Source of the DNA: Rhizophagus clarus
Lineage: Eukaryota > Glomeromycota > Glomeromycetes > Glomerales > Glomeraceae
Direction: 5' to 3'
Assembly: GCA_015698045.1 (NCBI GenBank)
Contig: BLAL01000018.1
Coordinates: 1,178,001-1,242,000, forward strand
DNA: 64,000 nt
Below, in pieces: positions 36,968-49,814 of the stretch. The notes beneath the pieces are model-generated. The model was given only the letters and a program-made list of their open reading frames with translations. It was not told the origin of the DNA and did not search any database. A program made the translations under genes and the position numbers. How positions within the stretch are numbered: position 1 is the first letter of the stretch; each line of letters begins with the position of its first letter.

Positions 36968-37376
36968 ATTAATTTATTTGTTTTAAAAGTTTATTATGTT
37001 TTTAAGTAGTTCTATTCTTTTATATGACATCTCAATTAGCGTTTTTTTTTCCTTATTATGTATACACTATCATTTGTAACTTAGTTGAAGGAATTAAAAC
37101 ACCTTTTCTATTATTTAATATAACGTTTCTTATGTATTCATCATCTTTCATTCAAAATTTTTATCATTAAAATTTGAATTTTTTTTTAATTTACTTAATT
37201 GAGTGTATATGAAAACATTATTCGTAATTTAAAACCTAAAGATTAAAATTCATTCAATCAAACACTGTAACTAAGCTTCAATTTCTTCAATTGAATATAT
37301 ACCACCAAGAAAAATAAATTAAATACGGGATTAAAGTGATCAAGTTTTTTTGCTTTTTTTTTTTTTTGTAAAGACA
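36968..37376. other. Gene-free stretch
   Basis: AT-rich; nothing is supported. Confidence 0.4.
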
Positions 37377-38690
37377 TTTCTTTTAATTATTCTCAAGAAA
37401 CGGTTGGTGATTATGAAAAATTACTTGTATCTGATGAAGAATACAATGTTATTATTCATATAAGAATGTGAAAGAAAATTCAAATAATTTACGCATCAGG
37501 TCTCAGTATTTCCTTACGGCATTTTCTAACGAAGTGACTAAAAAAAAAAAAGGATGGAAAATTCATCTTAAAATAATTTTAAAAAATTGGGGAGAAACAT
37601 TGGGGAAATTTAAGGTAATAAAAAAAAACAAAAATTTTTATAATAATTTTATAATTACCGCCGCAGCAACTAATCATAATATTTTTTTAAAACATTTAGA
37701 TTTATTTTTTGTGGAAAGATTGATTTAGAGAAATTACAAGGACTAGATATTCTAAAACTTTTGGTAAAAGTAGATGAATTTAAAATACAAACGTTAACCT
37801 TCTGTATTTAGAAATACTTGATTGAAAACCAATCTAAATTTTTGCAACAAACCCTATAGAAATTTTGAAACAGTCTATCAGCATGAAGCCTTTACAGATT
37901 TATGGAATTATTACCTCGAAGAAATTTGTGCTAAACCAGAAATATTACTTTTAGATTGTCAAATTTATCAACTTTAAGCACCTTCATTAGAACTACTTTT
38001 AAAACGAGATGATTTGTCATTGGATGAAATTGATATATGGATAATTAATAAAATGGTGGTTTTTTTCAACATCCTTCTATTCAACAAGATGTTAAGAAAT
38101 GGAATAATGAAGAAATTGTAATTATGGAAAGAGAACTATTCATAGATTTATTCCATTAATAAGATTGTATCATACTCCATCAGGAAATTTTATTGCTAAA
38201 GTATACAACAATTCCAGAGGATTTAATTGATAATATATTTGTGTTTCATATGGCCCAGGACAAACAATTAAATAGTGATACATAACCTTCTGGTTGGTTT
38301 GAAGGGAAAAATCAGTTTCATTATTATAATAAAAAAATATTCCTTATAATTTTAATTTACTTTATCGTGCTAGTAGGGATGGTTATACAGCTGCATACTT
38401 TCATAATAAATGTGATAATAAAGGGGTTACTGTAGTTGTGGTAAAAGTCATTAATTCAGCAGAACAAATAATTGGAGGATATAATCCAATTTTTTGGGAT
38501 TCAAGCAATACATGGAAGATTACTTATGATAGTTTCATATTCTCATTTACAAGTAAAGAAAACCTTCAAAGTGCAATAGTAGGGTAATCAATATTCTATA
38601 GATTGTCATTTAAATAATGAAGCACATTTTGGTGGTGCTTGTGATTCAGCTTTTCATAAATGGGAGTTGACATAACTATGAAATTCTAGT
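37377..38690 (+). pseudogene. Decayed BTB-TLDc gene
   Basis: In shifting frames it reads a BTB start (GDYEKLLVSDEEYNVIIH), RSQYFLTAFSNE, LQGLDILKLL, LLELLLKRDDLSLDEIDIW, a TLDc stretch (YRASRDGYTAAYFHNKCDN, VVVVKV.NSAEQIIGGYNPIF, SFIFSFTSKENLQS) and GPAFGGG-like residues (HFGGACD). Several frameshifts and stops (for example TAA in FINFKHLH at about 37976) break it. The order matches the intact gene at 33126-34631, though it is diverged. Confidence 0.8.
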
Positions 38691-38705
38691 TTATGTAGTA
38701 CAATT

Positions 38706-40310
38706 ATGTACCATTTTTTATTATATAAGGTACCTAAACAAAAAAAAATCATGCCGAATAATGAAAATGAAATTCAAGCTCCAGTAGAATTAGAATTTAA
38801 TAATTTAAATATTCATTCTAGTAAAGATTCTCATAAAGCAATTATTGATCATGAATATTGTTTTTATTACAATAAACTATTCACCGAAAAATTATGATGC
38901 AAAAAATGCGATCCATTTAGAATGATTGAAGGATGGAACAGCGGGAATGATAATGATATTGATAAATTTATAAAAGATACTATTTACGATGCAAGAAAGT
39001 ATTGTGTATCCTTGAATGGGTTAAATTTGATGGATTTGAAGTTATAAAACAAATTGGTGAAAGTGGGTTTGCTAAAGTGTATTCTGCAACATGGATTGAT
39101 GGTAATGCATACTATTAAACAAAATGACGGAATTGAAGAGAACCTTGTCCTATAAAAATTGCTTAGAAAAGATTAATTGGGTCACAAAATATATCATCCG
39201 AATATTTTAATGAGGTATAAATTAACATACTTTATATTTAATATTATTCTTTTTATTAGTGCTATATTTAATTTTAATTTGTATAATTTAATAGCTTAAA
39301 GCTTTCTAAATTAAATGGAGTTCATTCACTACGTTTTTATGGATTAACAAAAAGATTCGGAAACTCGAGAATTTATGATGATTTTAAAAATTGCAGAGTA
39401 CGAGAATTTAGTTTTTACAATACTTTATGGAAAGATAAATTGTTTTATTTAACATGGTTATTAGTTGAACTTAAATCTTTACACAAGTTATTATATTCTC
39501 ATAAGGATTTTCATAGTGGAAATATATTACATCATCTTTCTAAAAATTTAGATGCGGCTTATGTTTCAGATTTTGGATTATCAGGACCATTAAACAAACA
39601 AAAATCAGAAAATAAAATATGCGGAGTATTACCATATATTGCTCCTGAAGTTTTAAATGGGAATCATGTACATCTTTTTCTGATATTTATAGTTTTAGTA
39701 TAACTATGGTTGTATATTCATCTGGAAAACAATATTTTAATAAAAGAAAACATGATGTGCAAAGAGAATTATCAAACTTCGTATTGATGTAATGGACTTA
39801 GACTTGAATTTGAAAAAGGAACTCATGAAATTTATAAGAAACTATCTTGTAAATATATGGACGATAATTCAAATCAAAGACCAACAGCAAGTGAATTAGG
39901 AAAGTTTTAGTGCTTTGGTTGTTATGTTGTGAAGGTGAGAATGGGCGTTATAAAGAAAAAGAAAAACTTGGTTATGAAGGTAAAGAGATTAAGGTCACTT
40001 TGGAGAAGCTGATAAGGAAATGCCAAATATTTCAACTTTATATGATAAAAACCTTGATGCTATATATACCAGTAGAACTTTTACATTTAACAATTTAACT
40101 AATCCCGTTAATTCATTCATTATTACTTCATATCTTGATGATGATGAAACAATAGAGGTAAAGTATTGTAACTAATTATTATTGTTATCAATATTACTAA
40201 ATATTAAAGTATTTGATTATTAATTTTATCACTTTCATAGATATTCAAGATTTTCAATTACTTGATCTAGAAGTTACTAGTTCTTCACAGTTAGGAGGTA
40301 ATAGAATTTA
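38706..40310 (+). pseudogene. Decayed protein kinase, near full length
   Basis: It corresponds block by block to the intact kinase at 44248-45942. It opens with the zinc-ribbon-like start (EYCFYYNKLFTEKL, stop, CKKCDPFRMIEGWNSGN), DIDKFIKDTIYDARK and the glycine loop (frame-shifted). The intron that follows N-E in the intact gene is at the equivalent place. Next come HKDFHSGNIL, YVSDFGLSGP, GVLPYIAPEVLNG and a last exon ending LLDLEVTSSSQL. At least eight frameshifts or stops are visible. The retained introns point to DNA-level duplication. Confidence 0.85.
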
Positions 40311-42060
40311 GTACTTTATTTTGTATGAATTGATCAATATACCAGATATATTTAATTTTATTTATTTTATTAATATAACAAATGATGTTAAAGATAAAAA
40401 TGTTGTTAATAACTAGTTGTCAAGTATTATTTCATTATAAAACTTTATTTACTTATTATTACTTTAAAGATTCATTTAGACTTTAGAGACATTTAAATCA
40501 ACTATTTATTATACATGAAATGCAACAGATATAATGATTATGATTAGTGTTTTATTTAGGAAAGTATATGATAAATTTCCAAGTATTATGTTTGTCACCA
40601 TCATCCATTCATATCAGCCCATATATTTCATGTTCTTATTAAATTAACTTTAATGCTCAAATTAATATTATAACTCTTATCAAACAAAAAATCTTATTTT
40701 AACTTTTTCTTAAAAAAAAAATATATATATATATACTGTATATTTGTTTATCATAATAAAAAAAATCATTTATATTGATTTTTTTTTTAAAAAAAAAAGA
40801 CTTGTTTAATAAAGAAATTTTTTGGATCTGACAGATGGGATCACGGATCGTAAATTTCATCCAGATCGCATCACTATCAGTTCAGAATTGACGACATCAC
40901 GGACAAATTGTGTCATGCCCAGACTTTACTGAATTGAGATTCGGATATCAATAATGTGTGGACTGCCTCGAAATGTACCCATTGTCTAATGACACATTCT
41001 TATTCTGATAACAGCAAACACAGCAATAAAAAGGAGGCAACCAGTCTGATGCCGAAACACATTTTGCTGGATCCTCATGAAACCAAGATTCGTGAGTATA
41101 TCATGAACATCTTCATAATAAACCTTTGTGAAAGTGGTTGTATGACGCTCTAAGTTCCACTGCGTCTAGATCATACATTATTATCCAATTTCCTTGACGA
41201 AAAAGGCCTTCATTAACTGTATTGAAATTAATTAATAGAATTACATTCATTTTTAAATTTAAATTAGCGAAGAAATGTTTTCAAAATTAAATTATTTATT
41301 TAAGGAATTTTAAGGCTTATTTATAACCAGTGATTGATCACGAATTAACTATATATAGATAGACTATTTTAAACCTACGTATTGTTAATGCATCACAAAG
41401 TTGTGGAATTTATTTTGTATTATTGTAATGATGTGTTTCTTCGTATTTCTTAAACTTCCAAAGGGACAATGTCAAGAAAAATTGCAACATATTTATTTAT
41501 GAATTTATTTAACGGATGCTATTATCTAAATACACAGATAAAAAAAAAAAAAAAGACTAATTAAAAAGAAAATAAATTCTCTGGGACAAAAACTTTTTCG
41601 AAAAAAAAACATTATAATGACATAATAGGCAGATCTCATTTATATAGGATCCCGATCAATCCGTCATCCGAGCTTAATTAGGAAACGGATTGTGATCCGG
41701 ATTAACCGACTAATGGATATAAACGGATTGTGATCCGAATTAGTAATGAGTTTGCTGATTAATTTTCTCTCTTAAAGAGCAAAGAATGCAAATATAATAA
41801 AATTTATATTTATTATATCAATGAATTCAATGATGGTCTCTATATTGTATTTGAATAAATTTAAATGAAAGAATTTTATAAAGGCTTTCGTTAATCATAT
41901 ACACTCCGTTATTATATTATCTGAAATTGTATCGAAACCCTAATTGGTCTACAGTTTTGGGTTATCTCAAAAAATTGGGGTTAGGGTGTAGATTCGCGGA
42001 TATTGATTTACTATAAATAGATGTGATTACTGATCACTGATATCATCTTCCTAATTTGAT
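40311..42060. other. Gene-free stretch with CCGGAT-rich patches
   Basis: At 41645-41755 there are repeated AATCCGTCATCCG and ACGGATTGTGATCCG words related to the hAT MITE at 20025. At 40825-40905 similar GGATCACGGATC words occur. These are probably eroded MITEs. Confidence 0.4.
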
Positions 42061-42817
42061 ATCGTCTAATTCATGGTTGCCAGAGTTTGGTAAGTATCTA
42101 ACAGTATACTAATATACTGGCCAGTTTAACAATATTTTGCTCTATGTAAGGCAATAAAAAGCTCGCTGATGACTATATTAAGTTAAGCAAAGAATATTAT
42201 GCTAGCAAGCAGAAAGGATCCAATCTTCTGTTGAAGTGTTTGTTAAAATCGAATAAGAACAAGGTCGTGAAGCTGCGATGGAAGAATTGGATGCTACTGC
42301 GCACTATCTGAGTGATTTGTAAATTTGCTTCCTATTTATCCTAAATTTTTACAGTGACCGTAAGCTTGAATGAATACCTATTCACCCTTTTTTATAGGTC
42401 GATGAAACTCGAGAAAACATATATACAGAATCAACAAGTCTCACTTCTTTCACACTCAAATGATTTAACATGTCACGTATGGTAAATCATTTTCAAATTT
42501 ATTTTAGGCAAAGCAGTATCATTGGACGCAATGTATAAAGTGGTTCCAGAGACTACTGAGAGAAAGTATATATTTAAACTAACCCTCATTAAATGAATTT
42601 GTTTAATTCTTCTTTTACAAATTTGCAGCTATCCTATTCATTTGATAAAGCGATTAAGCTCATTGGCCGTAAAATCAATCTTTACGGTAAACATATAAAG
42701 GTTATTTCTGTCAAAGCAACTGAGGGCGGCGTCTTTTTAAACTTAAAAGGAAAGTTACAGGGTGAATCAATTCAATATAAAATCAAATATAAAGATGATA
42801 TGGTTTCTTGGGAATGA
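42061..42817 (+). pseudogene. Unrecognised decayed multi-exon gene
   Basis: Protein-like blocks are separated by GT..AG segments: KKLADDYIKLSKEYYASKQK, then, after a one-base shift, SSVEVFVKIE, a TAA, and EQGREAAMEELDATAHYLSD. SMKLEKTYIQNQQVSLLSHS and GKAVSLDAMYKVVPETTERK follow. A last exon (after GCAG at about 42626-42629) reads LSYSFDKAIKLIGRKINLYG and KVISVKATEGGVFLNLKGKL, ending DMVSWE and a stop. Reading across these blocks the exon boundaries are plausible. I do not recognise the family. The frameshift and stop suggest a pseudogene, unless the window carries an error. Confidence 0.5.
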
Positions 42818-44247
42818 TAATAACTTGAAATCTTTTACAAATAAAATACATCTACCTTTTTATAATTAGGAAAAAAGACGGATTTTTCTAATCGTGCACC
42901 TTTCTCATCGGTTTAATTTGTTTAATTTGAGTTGTAACTTTGATCACAATTTAAATATTAAATAACAATACTTCTTTTAGTTTTACACAAATGAAAATAA
43001 AACTTAATAGTCTGATTTGCAACTCCCAGGTGATAAAATAATACATGTATAACTGTCAATGGATAAATAACTGTAAAAACAAAGTCTTTCCATTTAAACC
43101 AATTACAATTTTAGTCTTTTTCTCGAAAACAAACCAAAATAATATTGAGTAAGTCTCGACATCTAAGTTTACTTAATATATAATATCGTCTCTGAACTTG
43201 AAATTTAGATTATAAATGTTTCTTGACTGATAAGAATCCAAAAATCCATCACCTAAAATAAAATAATTTTAAATAAAATTCATTATTTCTATTTCTGTTA
43301 TTGTTTTTTTATGTAACGTCTCCATGCTTAATTATAACATACCATATCAAGCTCTTACCACATCCAAACTATCACACTTTGCAAAATTGCAAAAAATAAA
43401 AATTTATATAATTAGTTGGAATTGGCCTAACAAGAAGCAGTTTCATTTCATTACATTTTTTATTATATCCTGATACGTTTTATTAATGTTATAGCGATAT
43501 GGCTTGCAAAGATTTTCCAGTTTTTAACATGATATTCAATACAAATTTTAAATATATCCATTATTAAATTTATAATAAATGCTGAACAGCGTATATTATT
43601 CTTTTTATGATTAAAGTTAATCTTCTCTTCTATTACGATTATACTCAAGTTCTTTGAAAAATAAAATGTTATTAGCAGCATTATCAGCCGTCCCTATAAA
43701 AATTTTTATCAGAATGTTACCATTATTTTCCGTGATTGTGTTTTTGGTTCCGCAAATGTTCCGTGTATTCCATGTACTAGCAACGTGATCCAGATTTTAT
43801 CAGTGATGGCTGCTTATAGTTACAGAAAAACCGGAATTCAAACGGAAATAGAATTTAAACGGACTCATAAGATTTGATAACTTAAAAAACCTTTTTAAAA
43901 GTTCACCATTATGGATTTCATGCACGTGTAATTAGATATAGTAATTGACGCGTCAAATTGTCTAATTATTATAAACTAATTAAACTTATAATTTAACAAA
44001 CGAAACGAACAGAAAAAAAGAGAGAGAATTTAACTGTTCGTAATTTGTAATTGATTCAATAATCCATCACGACTATGTTTCTGAGTAAATCGCGTAAGTA
44101 ATAATGAATCATCACACGGAAATTAGTTAAATTTATCTTCATTATAATTTATTATTAATGTTTTGACAAAATATACTAAATACAAACATAAATAATTGTA
44201 AAAAGTAATAATAAAAGGAAAGTTTAAATAAAAAAAAATTGAAATGT
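42818..44247. other. Gene-free stretch
   Basis: Nothing is supported. Confidence 0.4.
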
Positions 44248-45942
44248 TTAATTACTACTTTCATTACGAGCATCATCTGTTATTTAAATAAAAATAAATA
44301 AAATTAGTAAAATTAATATAAAATTAAGCAATTATATAACACATAGTTAGTAAACAAATATTTACCTTTAAATTGGAATAATGAGCTAGGAACTTCTAAA
44401 TCAACTAATTGAGAATCTTGATTATCTGTAAAAGCAATAAAACAAGTAACTATTAAATTAAACTTTAATAATAGAAAAGTTTAAATATAATCAATCAGTA
44501 ATACCTTCATTGTTTTCTTCATCATCAAGGTATGAAGTAATGATAGATGAATTAATAGGCTTAGTTAAATTGTTAAATGTAAACAATCTACTGGTATATA
44601 TTGCATCAGGATTTTTTTTATACGAAGTTGAAATATTTGGTATTTCTTTATCAGCTTCTTCAAATGCTGCTTTAACTTCTTTTCCCTTATAACCATATTT
44701 CTTTTTTTCTTGATAATATTCTACATTTAAACAATCCAGCCAAAAATCTATTATATTTTGTAGTTCTTTAGCTGTTGGTCTTTGACTTGAATTAGCATTC
44801 ATACATTTATAAGCTAGTTTCTTATAAATTTCAGGAGTTCCTTTTCCAAATTCCGGTCTGAGACCATTACATATATCCAATGCTAAGCTAACATCATGTT
44901 TTCTATTATAAAAAGGTGGTTTTCCTGATGATAATTCAGTCATAATTACACCAAAACTATAAATATCAGAAGATAATGTATATGGTTCTCCATTCAAAAC
45001 TTCTGGAGCAATATATGGCAATACTCCACATATTTTATCATCTGATTTTTGTTTATTTGATGGTCCTGATAATCCAAAATCTGAAATATAAGTAAAAAAA
45101 TCATCGATTTGTAATATATTTCCACTATGAAAATCCTTATGAACATATTTTAAGAAATGTAAATCATAAAGGTTAGCTGTTATCCAAAATAAATATCTTA
45201 TTTTATCTTTCCATAAATTTTTATTAAAATCCTTTAAAAAAAAACTTCTCAAATTTCCTTTATTTGCAAATTCTAAAATCATCATAAATTCTTTAGTTTC
45301 TGGATCTTTGGTTATTCCATAAAATTGTAATGTATAACCAATACCTGACTTGTTGTAATTCCAATGCGTTTTAAGCTATTTTTTATATTAAAATTAAGCA
45401 AATTAATATAATTGTCATTAACATAACAACATACAGTACATATTAATTTTATTGATTAAACATATTACCTCATTTAAATATTCAATTGACATATTCTGTG
45501 ACCCATTTAACCTTTTCAAAGCAACTGTGAGAGATTCAGGTTCAGATTTTTTCCAACTTCCATCATCTTGTTTTTCATATTCTGTCTTACCATCAATCCA
45601 TGTTGCAGAATACACTTTCGCAAATCCACCTTCTCCAATTTGTTTTATGTCTTTAAATTTATTAAATGGTACCCATTCAATTATTTTGTAGTCATTAAAA
45701 TAGCCATTAGACTTTCTTGCATCATAAATTGTATCTTTGATAAATTTATCAATAACATTATTTCCACTGGTCCAACCTTCAATCATTCTAAATGGATCAC
45801 ATTCTTTACACCATAATTCTTCAGTAAATGGTTCATTACAATAAGAACAATTTCCATGGTTGATGTTTTTTAAATTAGAATTTTTATCAGAATTTTTATC
45901 AGAAATATTTAATTTATTAAACAAGGACTTGAGTTTGAGCAT
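44248..45942 (-). CDS. TKL/Sel1-type protein kinase, intact
   Basis: Four exons (45469-45942, 44505-45375, 44366-44425, 44248-44276) join exactly in frame to 477 residues. A two-CxxC zinc-ribbon-like motif (C32, C35, C45, C48) opens the protein. The linker WTSGNNVIDKFIKDTIYDAR and WVPFNKF follow, then the kinase domain: glycine loop IGEGGFAKVY (102-111), VALKRL lysine K143, catalytic loop HKDFHSGN (H237, D239), DFG (D257), PYIAPEVLNGEPYT and SSDIYSFGVIM. All catalytic residues are present, so it should be active, probably as a cytosolic Ser/Thr or dual-specificity kinase. The tail ends QLVDLEVPSS..DDARNESSN. Its decayed relatives in this window are at 15790, 38706 and 49815. Confidence 0.9.
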
Positions 45943-46157
45943 TGCGAAAATAAATTATTTGCATTATCGGCGTTATTTGCGTTACTTTATATTATATTAG
46001 TCAATGAGGATAGAAAAAGGAATTAAATTCCAAATTTAGGGCGCCTCAATGTTGATCAGATGTCATACTCCTGCGCCATTAATATTATAAATAATTGAAG
46101 AATGAAATTGCCAGTTAATTTCCCAGTGAAAAACTTGGCATTATCCCATCGGTACTA

Positions 46158-46981
46158 TGTATATACTGATGGATTTTTTTGTTACTTATTCCACTAGTTT
46201 ATAATAAGTGTTAACTATAAGAAATATTTGTTTATAATGCAAATTATCTTTTTTTTTTTTTTTTGATAAAAATACGCGTTTAATACATTTTTATGTTTCG
46301 GGTTATTTGATTATTTGATAATGAATATGAGAATGCACGTCTTTAACCGCACTAGGAATAATTATTTTCGAAAATTCTGACTGTACTTCACATTATCACC
46401 ATCCCTTAATATTTTTCATTTTTCAGCTAATTTGAAAATTAAATATGAGAAACATAATACATAAATAAAAACTAAATTAATCACCTGAAAATTCGGAATC
46501 ACTATCATTATCATTTAAATTTTCCCATGAAAGTATTCAATTCTTCTACTTCAATATAAATACCTTGCTAATGATGCATAACAGTTATATACAGATTCTG
46601 CCTTATAGTTTTCACCATTTTGTTATTTAAGCCATGTAATGAATTTGCATAAAAATCTTCTTGTACAAATATTATGTTGAATAATTTTTTTTATCATGTT
46701 GGCTTCATGATTAAATCTATCAACTACAAGAAGCCATTTTGCAGTACACTTATCTGTATTTTTACTCTTGAAAGTTGTTGAATTTGATATATTTCCCTCA
46801 TTTGTAGAATAGATGACATTACAATAAGGTTTTTAAAGTGAAAAAAAAGATATATTTGGAAAGAAGAATAAAAAAAAAGTAGGAAAAGAAAAGAGAATGT
46901 AAAAAGCAAAAAAGAAAAGAAAAAAAAGCTTAAAAAAAGCTTAAATATAGTAAGAAAAAATCCATCAGTATATACGTCATA
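46158..46981. mobile_element. TIR element, non-coding
   Basis: GTATATACTGATGGATTTTT near 46160 recurs inverted ending near 46979, giving ends of about 25 bp and a length of about 820 bp. The right part has a purine-rich AAAAGAAAAG tract. No target duplication or transposase frame was found. Confidence 0.5.
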
Positions 46982-47015
46982 CACAATGAGATAAACCTGT
47001 TATTATATGGAAAGC

Positions 47016-47094
47016 TTAGAATAACTTGGTATTCACTGATGTGGGGCCCCCCCCGAAGGGAGGGGTACATCAGTGAATAACCTAGTTATTCTCA
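47016..47094. repeat. Palindromic mini-element with GC-rich loop
   Basis: A left arm starting GAATAACTTGG at 47019 and a right arm ending CCTAGTTATTC at 47091 pair over about 24 bp (TATTCACTGATGT against ACATCAGTGAATA). They enclose a striking GGGGCCCCCCCCGAAGGGAGGGG loop region. It stands out in an otherwise very AT-rich contig. Confidence 0.7.
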
Positions 47095-47930
47095 GATATC
47101 CATGGAATAACAAGTATGTATTTTCTCAGTTCATCTTTATTTCCATTTTTAGTACTGACATCATGGTCACATTATTGTTGTACCAACGTATACAACATAA
47201 TAATAAATGAAATAATGTGGTATCCTGCCAACTATCCTGCCTAATAGGAATAGAAGGGCAGGTTCCTTAAGACCAGGATCAGTTTGTCCCATTTTAAATC
47301 TAAAACCAATTGCCGAATTGATCCTAGATTGGTTTCGAACCACTCGCAACTGATCTACTGTATCTATACAAAAATATTCAAATTTGAATCTTTAATTACG
47401 TTGATATATTGCAAAAATTTGTTAGTTGTTAGATACTATTTGTTCTGTTATTTCTGTTATTTCTGTTATTTCAAGACAACTGCGTCATAATGAAATGGCA
47501 TACTTTATAATTTTTATGATGAATTATTATAATTCGAAACATTTTTTATATGAAATCCCAACTAAATACTTTATTTTGATAAAATATGCTGTTATAAATT
47601 AATAAATAGTAATAATTATTGCGTATGATAGAATATTATATTCACGTAAGTGAATCCAATTAAATTTCATATATAATGTATAATTTCATTTGTTTTTCTT
47701 TTCACATTCTTCTTTTAAGCCTAATATCTGATATTTAAGTAATTTATAAAAAAAAAATAGAATTAATTATGGGACTTGGTACAAAAACTATGGCCGCGCG
47801 TATAACCGTTTCATGGATTGTGAATATATTATATTATTTTTAACATTTGCATTATTTTATAGTTAATCTTTTTTAGGAACAAATAAAACTATTTGTATCT
47901 TTGTATGGTACCCGTTCACGTTACTGACAA
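47095..47930. other. Gene-free stretch
   Basis: A moderately GC-rich island lies at 47220-47350; its frames are unrecognised. Confidence 0.35.
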
Positions 47931-48389
47931 TCATTTTACTGACAAAATAATAATGTAATTTATAAGTTTTTAATAAAATAAGGTAATATAGAAATGTTAT
48001 TTATTATCGTTTAAAACAAACTTTATTAGTTTATTATTACCGTATTATTTGAAATGATATATTCACTTTGTATTTCGAAATACTCTAAAATGCAAAATAA
48101 GGTCTAAACTAATAAATAAAAAGAAAATACATTAACATATAAAGCCTGAGATTTTAAACTCGTCTGCTGCTTTATCAAATAAGTATAAATAATTTTTGAT
48201 TTGCATATTAATGACATAATTTTTTATAATTTGCGTGTTGAAATTTTTTTTTTTTTAAGTACAAATTAATTTTATTTTATATATTTATGGTAAAAAAAAT
48301 TCTTTTGTATTAAACATGTATTTTAATTTTCATATAATAAATACTGCAAGTGTTGATAAAGTGATTGTCGATAAAATGACTGTCAGTAA
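47931..48389. mobile_element. MITE with TTACTGACA ends
   Basis: TTACTGACAATCATTTTA at 47931 matches the complement of the right end (TTACTGACAGTCATTTTA, ending at 48389). The arms continue with GACA repeats. The element is 459 bp and non-coding. Confidence 0.6.
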
Positions 48390-48404
48390 TCTCCTTTGTA
48401 TAAT

Positions 48405-48472
48405 GTTTATATTATTAAATAATTTTTAAATAAAGAATTTAGTTAGCTTAAATTATAAACAAATATTACTTA
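48405..48472. repeat. Stray copy of the micro-exon intron unit
   Basis: TATTATTAAATAATTTTTAA followed by ATAAAGAATTTAGTTAG and TTAAATTATA is the same sequence as the intron units at 9-14 kb, in the same strand orientation. The AG and GTAAGT sites are missing, so it is not a working intron here. Confidence 0.6.
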
Positions 48473-49177
48473 ACTTTTTGTTTCATTTCCTTTAAAATAC
48501 CATCCGCATAAAACTGAACGTTAAAATACATTAACTCAAGACATACGAAAATAAAAGAAAAAAAAAACATTAATTATACATTGTAATTATATTTATAACA
48601 ATATTTTTTACCTTCGAACCATTCATATGAATATTTGCAAAAATGTATAGAATTCTATTCGCTATTAATTCAGTTTTTAAAATAAGGTTGATAAATTTTT
48701 AAGAAAATAAATGTTAAAATAAACCCAATGGTTAATAAAATAGAAAGAAACTACTATTTTATTATTTTTCTTTGATAAAAATCTGTCATTACCATATTAC
48801 ACTTTTATAATTCTTAATTTTTCTTTTATTTTTCTAAAAAATGGTTCACCGTTAGAGAATTTAGTTTTTTCAAAAAAAAAGGGTATTAGAAATTTAACAG
48901 AATTCTTACATAATAAAACGTGATTTGTGTGTTGATACAATAATGACATTGTCCCTCAAAAAGTGTAAATAAGTGATTATTTAACTTTTTACGTGAAAAA
49001 TCTATCAATATATCAGATGAATTGTTAGCTTTGCAACACAATAGGACTTTAGAAATACTATAGGAGCCGGGAGTGCGCAAAAAGAATATATGTAACTGCG
49101 TTGAAAGTGTGACAAGAAGTTGATGACTATTTGAAGCAGACGGTGAAAGTTCTAGGTAATAATAATCGCTTAGAAAC
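48473..49177. other. AT-rich gene-free stretch
   Basis: Nothing is supported. Confidence 0.4.
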
Positions 49178-49558
49178 ATGGCAGAATTTCAATATATTAA
49201 AACTGTTTTAGCGTACTTAGAATATAAGAAAAACGAAGCTCGTAAGTATGGAGCTAACTCTGAAACAGTGAGTGATGTTATTAGGACAGGACCAGATAGC
49301 AAGTTTGTTTGATGTTTTATTTGACTAATACCGAACTCGTGCAGTTATAATTTTAAGAAGTCGGACGATATAACTCTACCAATAATGGAGAACAAACACC
49401 TGGAAGTATGCCTAGGGTTTACTCCGATTGAGAACGGGGAGGAGAGGCTGCATTCTACTCCCAAGCAAAGCCAAAATACAACCCCACTTCCACAAAATAT
49501 AAAAACGATAAATATAGTGATTAGACTTCTAGATCAAAGCGAATACAAGCTTTGCTAA
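49178..49558 (+). other. Two short unrecognised open frames
   Basis: 49178-49312 encodes 44 residues (MAEFQYIKTVLAYLEYKKNE..). 49385-49558 encodes 57 residues (MENKHLEVCLGFTPIENG.., a Gln/Pro-rich middle, then VIRLLDQSEYKLC). Both are less AT-rich than their surroundings and look protein-like. They could be pieces of one gene or of a transposon. No domain is recognised. Confidence 0.3.
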
Positions 49559-49814
49559 TGTACATATATCTACTATTTTTAGATTTGTAGTACAATGTCA
49601 CATTACCAAAAATTTTTGGTTCTTGGGTAGTTCAAAATATTGAGATAAACCCGTGATACATTATTATTGTTTATGGACATTTTTTCGACTTACTTATTCT
49701 AACTTTATCTCTCAGCATATTGATTTGTTTTGATCTCGTCATATTGGAATTATCTGCTCTCCACCCAAAGATAGAGCTAGCATCAAAAAAAAAAAAACAA
49801 TTTAAATGTTTGGT

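Noticed and set aside
45452-45816. Plus-strand ORFs over the kinase at 44248-45942
   Set aside because: They are antisense shadows of a recognised gene.
47320-47350. GGTTCGAAACC-like string as a tRNA T-arm
   Set aside because: No acceptor stem or anticodon arm can be folded around it.
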